A stretch of 64,000 bases of DNA from Fen-1301 sp963786395 (GCA_963786395.1 CAWAZD010000021.1:124001-188000); one strand, 5' to 3'. Shown: positions 36,350 through 46,078, counted from the first letter of the stretch. Notes: a model not told the origin generated them from the letters alone. Translations and numbers: made by a program.

Positions 36350-38143
36350 TTATTCGTCAATCTGAAGAACGGCCAGGAATGCTTCCTGAGGAATTTCAAC
36401 ATTACCTACCTGCTTCATTCTTTTCTTGCCTTCTTTTTGTTTTTCGAGAAGTTTACGTTTTCTTGAAATATCACCGCCGTAACATTTTGCAAGTACATTT
36501 TTACGGAGAGCTTTAACAACTGCTTTAGAAATAACCTTTGTTCCAATAGCAGCTTGTATAGAGATTTCAAACATCTGTCTTGGTATCAGTTCTTTTAACT
36601 TGCTGCAGACTTTTCTGCCCCAATCATAGGCTTTATCTCTGTGGACAATCATTGAAAGAGCATCAACCGGTTCGCCGTTCAATAAAATATCGAGTCTTAC
36701 GAGATCACTTTCCTGGTAACCCATATACTCATAATCAAAAGAAGCATAACCGCGTGTGGTTGACTTTAACTTATCAAAGAAGTCGAATATAATTTCACCA
36801 AGAGGAAATTCAAATTGAAGATCAGCTCTGGTAGGATCAATGTAAGTGGTGTTTTTATATGTCCCTCTTTTATCCATACTAAGTTTCATAATGTTGCCGA
36901 CATATTCGCTCGGGCAAACAATCTGAGCTTTAACGTAGGGTTCCTGAACAACATCAATATCCCCAACCTGCGGCATATCAGCAGGATTATCAACAATAAC
37001 TTCTACACCATTTTTTTTAATAACATGATATTCAACGTTAGGAAGAGTTGTAATAATAGATTGGTTATATTCCCTGTACAATCTTTCCTGAACAATTTCC
37101 ATGTGAAGGAGTCCCAGGAACCCGCACCGAAATCCGAAACCTAAGGCAGCCGAAGTTTCAGGCTGATAAATGAGTGCGGAATCATTAAGTCTGAATTTTT
37201 CAAGAGCATCTCTAAGGTCTTCAAACCTTTCGGCATCGGTTGGATACAAGCCACTGTAAACCATTGGTTTAACTTCTTTATATCCCGGGAGGGGTTTTGT
37301 AGTTCCGTTTTTAACATGAGTGACAGTATCGCCCACTTTTGCATCGTGGACATCTTTAATACCCGCAATTAGATAACCTACATTCCCGCTGAAAGTGTCA
37401 TCAGTTTTTATTTTTTTAAGACCAAGAATACCGATTTCTTCAGCTTCAAATTCTTTATCGATATTAAAGAACTTAATCTTTTCCCTGGTTTTAATAGTTC
37501 CATTAAAAACACGAACATAAGCAACGGCACCTCTGAAAGCATCGAATATAGAATCAAAAATCAGTGCTTCAAGCGGACCATCGGGATCGCCCTTGGGGGG
37601 TGGTATTTTTTTTACGATTGCTTCAAGAATTTCTTTAATGCCCAATTTGGATTTAGCACTTGCAAGGAGGATGTCGCTGTCTTTGCAACCTATAAGGTCG
37701 ATAATCTGCCCTTTAACTTTTTCAATTTCAGCGCTGGGAAGATCGATTTTATTCAGGACGGGAATGATCTCAAGTCCAGCATCAATTGCAAGGTAAAGGT
37801 TACTGATTGTCTGGGCTTCAACGCCCTGGGCTGCGTCAACAACAAGGAGGGCGCCTTCGCACGCCGCGAGTGAGCGGGAGACTTCATATGAAAAATCAAC
37901 ATGCCCGGGAGTATCAATTAAGTTAAGAACATAATTTACTTTATCGTCGGCAATATAATTCATGTGGATAGCGTGAGATTTGATTGTAATTCCTCTTTCA
38001 CGTTCCAATTCTAAGTCATCTAAAAGCTGAGCTTTTGCTTCCCTTATACTGACCGTACCGGTAGTTTCAAGCAGACAATCTGCTATAGTTGATTTCCCGT
38101 GGTCAATGTGGGCAATAATGCAAAAGTTACGGATATCTATCAT
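36350..38143 (-). CDS. lepA: Elongation factor 4 (back-translocating GTPase LepA)
   Basis: LepA binds the ribosome and acts on stalled or mis-translocated complexes and in initiation fidelity. The 597-residue protein shows G1 AHIDHGKST (10-18), the effector RGITIKSHAI, G3 DTPGHVDF and G4 NKIDLP, then EF-G-like domains and the LepA-specific C-terminus with RKRKLLEKQKEGKKRMKQVG. Length is standard. It leads directly into lepB. Confidence 0.97.
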   Translation of the reverse strand: MIDIRNFCIIAHIDHGKSTIADCLLETTGTVSIREAKAQLLDDLELERERGITIKSHAIHMNYIADDKVNYVLNLIDTPGHVDFSYEVSRSLAACEGALLVVDAAQGVEAQTISNLYLAIDAGLEIIPVLNKIDLPSAEIEKVKGQIIDLIGCKDSDILLASAKSKLGIKEILEAIVKKIPPPKGDPDGPLEALIFDSIFDAFRGAVAYVRVFNGTIKTREKIKFFNIDKEFEAEEIGILGLKKIKTDDTFSGNVGYLIAGIKDVHDAKVGDTVTHVKNGTTKPLPGYKEVKPMVYSGLYPTDAERFEDLRDALEKFRLNDSALIYQPETSAALGFGFRCGFLGLLHMEIVQERLYREYNQSIITTLPNVEYHVIKKNGVEVIVDNPADMPQVGDIDVVQEPYVKAQIVCPSEYVGNIMKLSMDKRGTYKNTTYIDPTRADLQFEFPLGEIIFDFFDKLKSTTRGYASFDYEYMGYQESDLVRLDILLNGEPVDALSMIVHRDKAYDWGRKVCSKLKELIPRQMFEISIQAAIGTKVISKAVVKALRKNVLAKCYGGDISRKRKLLEKQKEGKKRMKQVGNVEIPQEAFLAVLQIDE

Positions 38144-38244
38144 AGTTTCCTGAATTTGATGTGCAAATATACGTAGGAAGTGAAAATATAAAAAGGCGGA
38201 ATGTAATTAAGATAGTTTATTGAAAAGGCAGAGATTTATTCCTT

Positions 38245-39966
38245 TTATTTTAATAGTAGGGACTTTATAGTTTTATTAAATTGATTCGAGATAAACTGGA
38301 TGAAATATATACCACTAGGCAGTGATTTTCCTTCTTTATCTCTGGCATCCCATTGAATATTATATTCTCCGGGAGTAAATTCATTATCCCTTATTATTTT
38401 AATTTCTTTTCCAAGTGAATTAAATATTTTTATTTTAACATTAGTCTTGTCAGCTATCCTGAATCTGATATTTGTTACCGGGTTAAACGGATTTGGGTAA
38501 TTTTGATATAGCTGGAAACCATTAGGCAGAATGGGTTTAATGTCTCTAACTCCATCAAGGAAATCAGGTTTAAATACATATGAATATAGTATATCACCTG
38601 GTTGCTGTAAATATTGGAAGTAAGATATTAATAATTCTTTTTTACCGTCACCATTAAGGTCTGCCATAGAAGCACCCTGAAAAACGCTATTAGGGATTTC
38701 ATTCTGTTTTGCATAGAATAATTCATACTTTTGATGATTTAGTGAACCGGCAAATTTCAATATCATTACCGTATTTCCAAGATCTAAAACAAGTTCATCC
38801 TTTCCATCATTATCAACATCTTCTGAAAATGCATTAAATGCATCAAGCGAAAAGGCTCCTACTATGTCTATTTTTCCACAATTTTATATGAACTAATACC
38901 ATCAAATTCAAAGCAAGTCATTCTTGTAATTGGTACTCCATTAAAATATGCATCTCCTCCAACCCATAACTCTTTCTTTCCATTTCCATCAAGATCATTT
39001 GTAGTAAAACATAAATAGGCATTGTAGGTCTCTACATTACCGAGCAATATTGTTTTATATTTCCCTAAACCTGTATTCCTGATCATCAACACCTGGCCAT
39101 GAATACTCCCCATTACTATTTCCGTCTTACCATTATTTTCAAAATCTCCGACAGCAATCCCCTGAAAATAAACATCTTGATTCCCGTAATAACATTCATA
39201 GATTGAATCTAAATTATTCCTGAACGGATTGTATTTATAAATCCTGGCATGGGCTAAAGATGGATTAATGAAAAACTTCACTTGGATATTGGTCATTATC
39301 GAATTTACCCCAGACATTACAATCTTGCTGAGAATTATTAGTTCGATAGGGATCAAAAATAAAAGAAAGGGTTTGAGGGATTGATTGGTTACTAGTTTCG
39401 GTATAAATCAGATTCCGATTAACTTGCATACCCAGAACAGAATCAATCGGAATAATATAATGTCCTACGACATATAATTCTTCTATACCGTCATTATTTA
39501 TATCGAAAATATTTCTTGCAAAAATAGTGCTATCATATCTGTAAGATGAATCAAATTTACCAATATTATTAAGTACAAATGCATAAACATATTTGGAGTA
39601 TGGAGACGATGTATTAACTTTTTCGCCATAAAGTTCTCCCCTACCATCTTTATTTATATCACCGGCAACAAGTGGACCCGGAGCATCTCCTAAAGGGACA
39701 TAATTCCAATAGGAGTATTTTTTATTATAAAGAGTAGTATCTATACCATTGAAGTCTATGATTGTACTATCCGGATAAGTAAAATCCGTTGAACTAGTAT
39801 AATTAGCAACCGAATACCGTTTGGATATCCCATTAGGATAATTGACCGCCATAATAGTAGTATCCTTAGTATCCGTCTTTATTAGATATTTATTTTTATT
39901 CCATGCTGGTTTATTTTGCGGAAATAGATTTATTAAAATAAAAAGGAACAAACTATACTTTACCAT
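38245..39966 (-). pseudogene. Secreted VCBS-repeat protein with type IX sorting domain, two frameshifts
   Basis: Three pieces make one protein of about 570 residues: a signal peptide (VKYSLFLFILINLFPQ), FG-GAP/VCBS-type repeats (DINKDGRGELYG, DINNDGIEELYVV, DLDGNGKKELWVG, DLNGDGKKELLIS) and a C-terminal type IX sorting domain (LYQNYPNPFNPVTNIRF, IKIFNSLGKEI, LPSGIYFIQF). One extra base in the A5 run at 39271-39275 and one missing base at the T5 run 38871-38875 (+ strand) break the frame; correcting them joins DQYPSEVF to INPSLAHARIYKY and IVEK to IDIVGAFSLDAF. Both breaks are at homopolymers, so it may be intact in life. Function is unknown. Confidence 0.8.
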
Positions 39967-40566
39967 AACATGCCTTTTAATACATTGGAAAAGAAATTAA
40001 TAGTTTATTGTATTAAAGCTAAACAAAACCAACTGGATAAATATTTTTGTTTGTTTTTAGAAAAGGATAATATTTAAGGGATGTATAAAAATAGAATAAT
40101 GCTATATACAGATATAAATAGAAATTATTAAGAGGATAAATGATAATATTGAACATTGACTGATTATCTAACCAATAAAAGATCGATTAATTATAAACCG
40201 GGTTTTTTATTATTACATAAACATTGCAAATAAACTTGTAGATAAATTAATTGTTAATTAAACAAAACGCAATTTGCTCAGTTTATTTTATCATTTAATT
40301 ATTATAAAAAAATCATTATCTATTGACATTTAAATAAAAATGTTTTAGATTATTTAGTTGCAAATGGAATAAATCTTCATTCAAATCATAGAGAATCCTG
40401 AAGTTATTTACCCGCTAAAGACCTGCTAAATCCCGCTAAATACCCGCTAAAATAAGGAATACACCATATTTAGAAACGGTCTAGACAGTATCATCCTAAA
40501 CCCGGTGGAAACCAAATAGCAACTTGCAGTTGCTGAACAGATATAAAGAGGAGTATAAAATTAAGA
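39967..40566. other. 600-nt AT-rich intergenic region
   Basis: No gene seen. The region is very AT-rich and includes the upstream sequence of the VCBS-repeat gene and the 3' flank of ppx. It contains the CCGCTAAA repeat block listed separately. I find no tRNA, terminator hairpin or convincing promoter. Confidence 0.5.
40411..40451. repeat. CCGCTAAA-type short tandem repeat
   Basis: Four imperfect units: CCCGCTAAAG, ACCTGCTAAAT, CCCGCTAAATA and CCCGCTAAAA, differing at two or three positions. Similar in style to the GCGTAAA block at 11311. It lies upstream of the minus-strand VCBS gene. Confidence 0.7.
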
Positions 40567-41517
40567 TTAAATGAGGTGGGAGGTAATTATTTCTTCATAT
40601 TCAAAGATAATTCCTTCTCTGAGGGCATATTCTGAAATGACCATTTCTTTTATTTTGAACAGCTCAAAAACCTTATTAAGGATTAAGAGTCCGGCGGGGA
40701 AAATATCTGCTCTCTTGCCTTCAATCCCTCCGATTCTTAACCGGTCCTTTGTGGTTTTGCATGAGAGAACAAATTCTGTCATTTCCTTTAAATCCTTAAC
40801 TGAAAACCGAATCCCGTTAGGTTTCCTCATTAGTTTATTTGTATTTCCGTAATGAATAATGGAAGCAGCATTCTGGATTGTACCAGAACTACCGGCAGCA
40901 ATCTGGTAAGGAATATTATATTTTATTTCCTTATTACGCCGGAACCTTTCGGCGATATATTCAGAACAATTTTTAATTGAGCTATTGGTAAGCAGAGCAT
41001 CTGGAAAGAATTTCCGGGTTAACCTTACCGCGCCAATTTTAAAGCTTTCGGCAAAGACTATTTTACTACCGTTATAATTGACAAGTTCAGTGCTGCCGCC
41101 GCCGATATCAAGACAGAGAGAATTTATCCCTTCAAGTTTAAGTGACTTTTTGACACCGGCAAAAATCAATTCAGCTTCTCTTTTACCATCAATTATATTT
41201 ATTCTTATTCCCGACTGGGCAAAAACCTTATCAACAAATTCCTGTTTGTTGAAGGCATCTCTTACAGCACTTGTCGCGACAGCAATTACGCGGGCTTTAA
41301 ATAAACCTGCAAGATGTCTGAATCTTTTCATGATTGCTATAGCGTGGGAAATTTCATCTTCAGAAATTAACTTTTCTTCACCCTGCAGCCATGTACCAAG
41401 TCTTATTATTTGTCTATCCCTGGCGATAATCTTCAAAGAATCCTTATGCACTTCGGCGATTATCATGTGGAAGGAATTGGAACCGGCATCGATAGCGGCT
41501 ATGATTTCCGGTTTCAT
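40567..41517 (-). CDS. ppx: Ppx/GppA family exopolyphosphatase
   Basis: A 316-residue enzyme of the sugar-kinase/actin fold that hydrolyses polyphosphate ends or pppGpp. The ATP/phosphate motifs are AAIDAGSNSFHMIIAEV at the N-terminus, ATSAVRDAFN, LDIGGGSTELV and IAAGSSGTIQNAA. It is the short, two-domain form without the HD-like C-terminal extension found in E. coli Ppx, which is common in this lineage. It follows the glycosyltransferase gene by 3 nt. Confidence 0.9.
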   Translation of the reverse strand: MKPEIIAAIDAGSNSFHMIIAEVHKDSLKIIARDRQIIRLGTWLQGEEKLISEDEISHAIAIMKRFRHLAGLFKARVIAVATSAVRDAFNKQEFVDKVFAQSGIRINIIDGKREAELIFAGVKKSLKLEGINSLCLDIGGGSTELVNYNGSKIVFAESFKIGAVRLTRKFFPDALLTNSSIKNCSEYIAERFRRNKEIKYNIPYQIAAGSSGTIQNAASIIHYGNTNKLMRKPNGIRFSVKDLKEMTEFVLSCKTTKDRLRIGGIEGKRADIFPAGLLILNKVFELFKIKEMVISEYALREGIIFEYEEIITSHLI

Positions 41518-41520
41518 AGT

Positions 41521-42615
41521 TTAATCCTTATTTCCTTTGAGGAGTTTATCGCAGACTTCAAATACATCGTCTACAGAATTCTCATCAATAAGATCTGATT
41601 TCCTGACAAACTTTTTATTTTTTCCAATAGGTGACCAGACAATAGGATTTGTAGGACCGAATACGGAGACCTGAGGAACATCTGTAGCTCCGGCGACATG
41701 CATAACTCCAGTATCATTTGAAATAAATAAATCGGATCTGGAAATAAGTGCAGCAAGCTGAGAGATAGGCTTATTAAGGAAAAATGAAACAGGGAGTTTC
41801 AGATTCTTTTTTATAAAAGAAATTTCTTCAGAGTCTTTATCACTTCCTGTAATATAAAATTTTACAGAGTAGGAACTATTTAATCGTTCTATTAAAGTGA
41901 CAAACTTTTTGAGCGACCACCGGTTCTGTGGCTTGCCTGCGCCGACATGCAGTCCAATAAGTAGATCTCTCTTTCCGGGTTTAACTTCTCTGTATATAAA
42001 GTCAAGGGCTTTAGCTTCATCATGTTTATCAAACGAAATTTCGGGTTTGAAATTATCTGTGCTAATACCGAATGGAATTACGAGATCGAGACTACGCTCA
42101 TAGATATTCTGGTCTGGGAATTTGCGCCAGTCAATCTTGACCCGTCTATCAAAGAAAAAGGAACTCTTATTCTCTTTTCCGTCGAGAATAAGGGGGCCAA
42201 TCCTTGTAGTCGCATTTGCAAAGCGGGCAAGTATATTGCTTGTGAACGAAATTGAAACAGTTACCGGGACAATAGCCAGATCATATTTTTCTTTAAGCAG
42301 ACTTCGCAATTGTAAAAAATAGGAGGGAATAAACAATTTCTTTTTGTTGAAAATAAACAGCCGGTCGATATATTTATTTTTAAGCAGCCCCTGATAGTTA
42401 ACCGGACTGGCTATTACAGTAAGATCAGCTTCAGGATATTTTTCCTTGATTGCCCGGAATAAGGGAACACCGGCCAGAGCATCACCAAGCTGATTATGCT
42501 GTCTTATTATAATTATTTTGCGAGGGGTACCAAGCTCAAAGTTATTGACTTCCTGAACAGAGAACTTCCTAAAAAAGCTATAAATGAATTTGGTGAATAA
42601 TTTTATTTCAGCCAT
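41521..42615 (-). CDS. Glycosyltransferase family 9 (heptosyltransferase-like)
   Basis: A 364-residue transferase with the N-terminal KIIIIRQHNQLGDALAGVPLFRAI and C-terminal GLHVGAGKPQNRWSLKKF, NDTGVMHVAGATDVPQVSVFGPT and PIVWSP motifs of family 9. It probably extends the lipopolysaccharide core; sugar and acceptor are undefined. The start overlaps the end of the small membrane protein gene by 1 nt and its own stop is 3 nt from ppx. It is a paralogue of 15630-16640, with about 30 extra N-terminal residues. Confidence 0.88.
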   Translation of the reverse strand: MAEIKLFTKFIYSFFRKFSVQEVNNFELGTPRKIIIIRQHNQLGDALAGVPLFRAIKEKYPEADLTVIASPVNYQGLLKNKYIDRLFIFNKKKLFIPSYFLQLRSLLKEKYDLAIVPVTVSISFTSNILARFANATTRIGPLILDGKENKSSFFFDRRVKIDWRKFPDQNIYERSLDLVIPFGISTDNFKPEISFDKHDEAKALDFIYREVKPGKRDLLIGLHVGAGKPQNRWSLKKFVTLIERLNSSYSVKFYITGSDKDSEEISFIKKNLKLPVSFFLNKPISQLAALISRSDLFISNDTGVMHVAGATDVPQVSVFGPTNPIVWSPIGKNKKFVRKSDLIDENSVDDVFEVCDKLLKGNKD

Positions 42616-42827
42616 TAATGGGGGTCTTTCTTCTTATCGTCCTTTATTTCAATATAACTGGCTTCTTCAACATCTTTGAATTTTGATTTCGCTGATTTTG
42701 AATCTTTACTATTGTTATTAGCGGAATTATTACCCGAATTAATAGTTGCAACTATCCTGGCCATGAACTTGATCCCGCGATAAATCAGGTAAATAATAAA
42801 AAATACAATTATAGGTCTAAAATACAT
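42615..42827 (-). CDS. Small single-helix membrane protein (DUF4834-like)
   Basis: A 70-residue protein with one N-terminal membrane helix (PIIVFFIIYLIYRGIKFMA) and a polar, low-complexity tail that ends with VEEASYIEIKDDKKKDPH. This pattern (helix, linker, FKDVEEA-Y-EIKD-K) resembles the DUF4834 group of Bacteroidota, of unknown function. It is tightly packed between the deoxynucleoside kinase gene (0 nt gap) and the glycosyltransferase gene, so it is very likely expressed. Confidence 0.65.
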   Translation of the reverse strand: MYFRPIIVFFIIYLIYRGIKFMARIVATINSGNNSANNNSKDSKSAKSKFKDVEEASYIEIKDDKKKDPH

Positions 42828-43487
42828 CTAAAAAATATTCCTTGATTCTGGTTTGAAATATTCCGTAAAGGCTCTGTCCTCACGGAATATTTGTTTAAAT
42901 AATTCATTAAAGTCACTCTCATTATTCACAAAATCCAATTCAGTTGAGTTAACAATAAGGAGCGGAGTGCTTGTATATCTGAAGAAAAAATAATTATACG
43001 CTTCGCTTAATTCATCAATATAACTTCTGGTAAGGTTCCGTTCAATCCTTCTACCCCGCGATTTAATATTAAACATGAGGCGGTCGACATTTGACTGGAG
43101 GTAGACTACGAGGTCGGGTTTTCTTAAGCTGCGATTAAGCAGAGGGAAGATACTTTCATAAAGTTTAAGTTCTTCACCGCTCAAGTTCAGGTATGCGAAT
43201 ACCCTGTCCTTTTCAAAAACATAATCACAGACAAGGAAATTACTGAACAGATCTTCCTGCTGCAGACCCTGTTGTTGTTTATAACGGTTTATGAGGAAGA
43301 ACATTTGTGTCTGGAAAGCATATCTTTTACGGTCGTTATAAAACTTCTCAAGAAAGGGGTTTTGCTCAAACTGTTCAAAAATAATATTGGCATTAAGTTT
43401 ATCTTTAATTTTTCTTGCGAGAGAAGTTTTGCCGGCGCCGATAACACCTTCAATAGCAATATATTTAACTTCGGTTGATTCTTCCAA
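42828..43487 (-). CDS. Deoxynucleoside kinase
   Basis: A 219-residue kinase of the dCK/dGK family that phosphorylates deoxynucleosides in salvage. It has a P-loop GVIGAGKTS at 14-22, a FEKDRVFAY motif for the base-binding arginine, and the lid RGRRIERN. Length and order of motifs are normal. It lies 12 nt downstream of folK, an arrangement often found, sometimes even as a fusion, in Bacteroidota relatives. Substrate preference (dA, dG or dC) is open. Confidence 0.9.
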   Translation of the reverse strand: MEESTEVKYIAIEGVIGAGKTSLARKIKDKLNANIIFEQFEQNPFLEKFYNDRKRYAFQTQMFFLINRYKQQQGLQQEDLFSNFLVCDYVFEKDRVFAYLNLSGEELKLYESIFPLLNRSLRKPDLVVYLQSNVDRLMFNIKSRGRRIERNLTRSYIDELSEAYNYFFFRYTSTPLLIVNSTELDFVNNESDFNELFKQIFREDRAFTEYFKPESRNIF

Positions 43488-43499
43488 GATTTAATCCTG

Positions 43500-44006
43500 T
43501 TAAATTAATTTCTGCTGGATTTTACTAATTACAGTTTCTTCTGAATCTGATATACAAATATCACAAATTTTTTGATTTAAAACAGGGTGATAATAATCGG
43601 GAGCAATTTCACAAAGAGGGACGAGAACAAAATCCCTATTTAATATTTCCTTATGTGGGACTGTAATTCGTTCATTAGAGAAGACAAGATCATTAAAAAA
43701 CAGGATATCAAGGTCAATTTCCCTTGGCCCCCATCTTTCCCCCGTTTTTCGACCGAGTTTAATTTCAATGTATTTAAGCTTATCAAGAAGTTCAATAAGT
43801 TCATGTGAGGTTTTTATCTCAATAGCGGCATTATAAAAATTATCCTGTTCCTTATAGCCGAAAGGTTTGGTCTCATAAACTGAGGAACATTTTACAAATG
43901 AATTATTAGTATCGGCAATAATCTCCTGCAATGCTGTTTGCATGTTCAGAAGTTTGTCTCCTTTATTCGATCCAAATGCAATAAAGCTACGATTTCCTTT
44001 TTCCAT
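43500..44006 (-). CDS. folK: 2-amino-4-hydroxy-6-hydroxymethyldihydropteridine pyrophosphokinase
   Basis: FolK transfers pyrophosphate from ATP to the pterin in folate synthesis. The 168-residue protein has the opening FIAFGSNKGDKLLNMQTALQ and the signature RWGPREIDLDILFFND. The C-terminus is complete (FVLVPLCEIAPDYYHPVL). Its start overlaps the corrected end of folB by 20 nt, so the two consecutive folate enzymes are in one transcript in pathway order (FolB then FolK). Confidence 0.94.
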   Translation of the reverse strand: MEKGNRSFIAFGSNKGDKLLNMQTALQEIIADTNNSFVKCSSVYETKPFGYKEQDNFYNAAIEIKTSHELIELLDKLKYIEIKLGRKTGERWGPREIDLDILFFNDLVFSNERITVPHKEILNRDFVLVPLCEIAPDYYHPVLNQKICDICISDSEETVISKIQQKLI

Positions 44007-44372
44007 TTACCTTTCTGGTTTTTTCAACTTCAGCTTCTACACAATCAACCACGCCACCCAATGGGGGATTATTTTTTCTAACTCTTACAGCAACCTTATC
44101 CACACCGGGAAAGTTTCAAGAATCCTGTCTGCTATTTTCATTGCCAGGGTTTCAATCAGGTAATGTTTTTCTTCAAGTGCCAGATGGTACAATAGTTTGT
44201 ACACTTCATGATAATTTATTGTTTCCCTTAATTTATCATGTTCGGCAGCCCGGCTGAAATCAGTATACATATCCACGTCAGCTTCAAATTTACCGCCTAC
44301 AGTTTGTTCTTCGGTTAATACGCCATGGTACCCGTAGAACGATGCTTTTTTAATTCGTATTATATTTATCAT
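43987..44372 (-). CDS. folB: Dihydroneopterin aldolase, with one frameshift
   Basis: FolB converts dihydroneopterin to hydroxymethyl-dihydropterin. The protein starts MINIIRIKKASFYGYHGVL with the active-site Y/HG, then INYHEVYKLL and YLIETLAMKIADRILETFP. The frame then leaves the family sequence and stops at 44085. In the next frame it continues VDKVAVRVRKNNPPLGGVVD to a stop at 43987. One missing C at 44105-44106 (+ strand) explains this and restores FPGVDKV. The corrected product is about 128 residues, normal for FolB. The start overlaps the EamA gene by 4 nt. Confidence 0.85.
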
Positions 44373-45319
44373 GTTTTTTTGTTGAAGACCTTTCCGATAT
44401 TTCCAAATATAGCTATTAAAAGTCCGGTAAGCACCAGAATGCATCCGACCGATTGTAGCGCCGATAGTTCTTCCCGGTAAATGAGCCACCCCAAAAATAA
44501 TGCAATTACAGGAGTAATAAATGTAATCAGTGAAACTATTATTATATTAACTCTTTTAAGAAGCCAGTAATAACATGTAAATGTAACCAAACTTCCAAAT
44601 AAAGCTAAATAGAAAATAGAAAATACTGACTGAAAATTAAACACACCAAACACTATAGCTGTCCAATCTGGCAGAAGTCCATTTGAGTTATGAACTCTGG
44701 TTAGTCCAGAAATAACTCCATAAATTGTAAGAATTATTCCTGCAGAAATCATAGGGTAAAAGTTCATTGACAATGAGTGAAGATGATTACCGTATTTCTT
44801 TATTGATACAGCAATAGCCGACTGCATTAAAGCACTTAAAATAACAACAAATAAGCCCACAATATAATTATTAAGGTTTCCGGCAAAATTTACCGAGAAA
44901 ATAACATATAGACCGGCAAACGATATAACCATACCTGCAATTTTATTTATTCCGATTTTCTCAGAAGGGATCATCAGAACTGTGAAAGCAGCAATTGAGA
45001 AAGGATATACTGCGTACAGCACTGCAGTAAGCCCCGATGGCACAAATTGTTCAGCCCAATAAATTAAGCCGTAAGGTAAAACAAAAGAAAAGATTGCCAT
45101 TGCAGCATAAAGCTTTATAGCAGTCTTATCAGTTTGAATTTTTATTCTCCGGACACGTGTAACAGAATAAATAAGAATTCCCGCAAGCGTAAACCTATAG
45201 CCTGCTGCAATTATGGGCGGTGTCGATTCCAAACCGATTCTAATAGCCAGCCATGTAGATCCCCAGATTAAACATGTTAAAGCGTAGATGCCAATTGTTT
45301 TTAAAGAATTACTATTCAT
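44369..45319 (-). CDS. EamA/DMT family transporter
   Basis: A 316-residue protein with ten hydrophobic segments in two repeated halves of five, as in the drug/metabolite transporter superfamily. The first half contains CLIWGSTWLAIRIGLES and FTLAGILIY, the second LFGSLVTFTCYYWLLKR and LGWLIYREELSALQSVGC. Substrates of this family include amino acids and nucleotide derivatives and cannot be read from sequence. It overlaps pgeF upstream by 8 nt and folB downstream by 4 nt. Confidence 0.9.
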   Translation of the reverse strand: MNSNSLKTIGIYALTCLIWGSTWLAIRIGLESTPPIIAAGYRFTLAGILIYSVTRVRRIKIQTDKTAIKLYAAMAIFSFVLPYGLIYWAEQFVPSGLTAVLYAVYPFSIAAFTVLMIPSEKIGINKIAGMVISFAGLYVIFSVNFAGNLNNYIVGLFVVILSALMQSAIAVSIKKYGNHLHSLSMNFYPMISAGIILTIYGVISGLTRVHNSNGLLPDWTAIVFGVFNFQSVFSIFYLALFGSLVTFTCYYWLLKRVNIIIVSLITFITPVIALFLGWLIYREELSALQSVGCILVLTGLLIAIFGNIGKVFNKKT

Positions 45320-46055
45320 TTTCCTTCTTTAGTACGATTAGTCCCAAAGCTCTGCCAGATTGAAGCCCGTCTCTCCTGTATGAGTGCAAAAGATTCTTCA
45401 TATCATAAGAGCACAATTTTGAATTTTCAATATTACTTGCAGGTATACCCGATTCGATGAGCATATCATAATTTGCACGGTTGACATTAAGAAGAAACTT
45501 ATCCCCTTTTTGTCGAGTGTATTTATTATTAAAAAGGACTGCCACCTCAGCTCCAACCTCATAATTCTTTTGTGAAATAGATGGGGCGATATAAACGAAC
45601 AGGTTTTCTGGTGAGGACTTGTATTCGTTAAAAAGTTTTTCTAATGTTTTATGAAGTATTTTCTTTTCTGTGCCTCTCCATCCTGAATGTACACCCGCGA
45701 TTAACTTATTTTTCAAATCATAAATAAAAATTGGAGTACAGTCAGCCGAGCTTATAGCAAGACCTGTATTTAATCTATCAGTAATCAATGCATCGCTTTC
45801 ACCGATTTGTCCCCCTTTTCTGACATAAGTAATTATATCAGTATGTGCCTGTTTCTGGAGAGCGACATCATTATATTTTAAGCCGAAATAATTAAAGAAT
45901 GCTGTCCTGTTTTCAATTACAATATTTTTATCATCCTTAACAGTCATAGACATATTAAAGTAAAAGGGATGTTTCCTATCCAGGCCTATTTTTGTTGAGA
46001 ACCCGAATTTTATCTCCGGGAAACCGGAAAGTAGTTGTGATTTTAGTATTACCAT
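45312..46055 (-). CDS. pgeF: Peptidoglycan editing factor PgeF (laccase-domain family)
   Basis: PgeF removes mis-incorporated residues from peptidoglycan precursors (L-Ser at position 1) and belongs to the multicopper-oxidase-like, YfiH-type family. The metal ligands are visible as H71 in LQKQAHTDII, C106 in SSADCTPIFIYD and H123 in GVHSGWRGTEKKIL. Length (247) is normal. It heads an overlapping series with EamA and folB. The start has the usual LPGFPEI-like FGFSTKIGLDR stretch. Confidence 0.9.
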   Translation of the reverse strand: MVILKSQLLSGFPEIKFGFSTKIGLDRKHPFYFNMSMTVKDDKNIVIENRTAFFNYFGLKYNDVALQKQAHTDIITYVRKGGQIGESDALITDRLNTGLAISSADCTPIFIYDLKNKLIAGVHSGWRGTEKKILHKTLEKLFNEYKSSPENLFVYIAPSISQKNYEVGAEVAVLFNNKYTRQKGDKFLLNVNRANYDMLIESGIPASNIENSKLCSYDMKNLLHSYRRDGLQSGRALGLIVLKKENE

Positions 46056-46078
46056 AAACCGGTGTTTATTTCAATTAT

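Noticed and set aside
39967..40566. tRNA or other RNA gene in the 600-nt gap
   Set aside because: No cloverleaf, no TTCGA-type T-loop with paired arms, and the sequence is too AT-rich.
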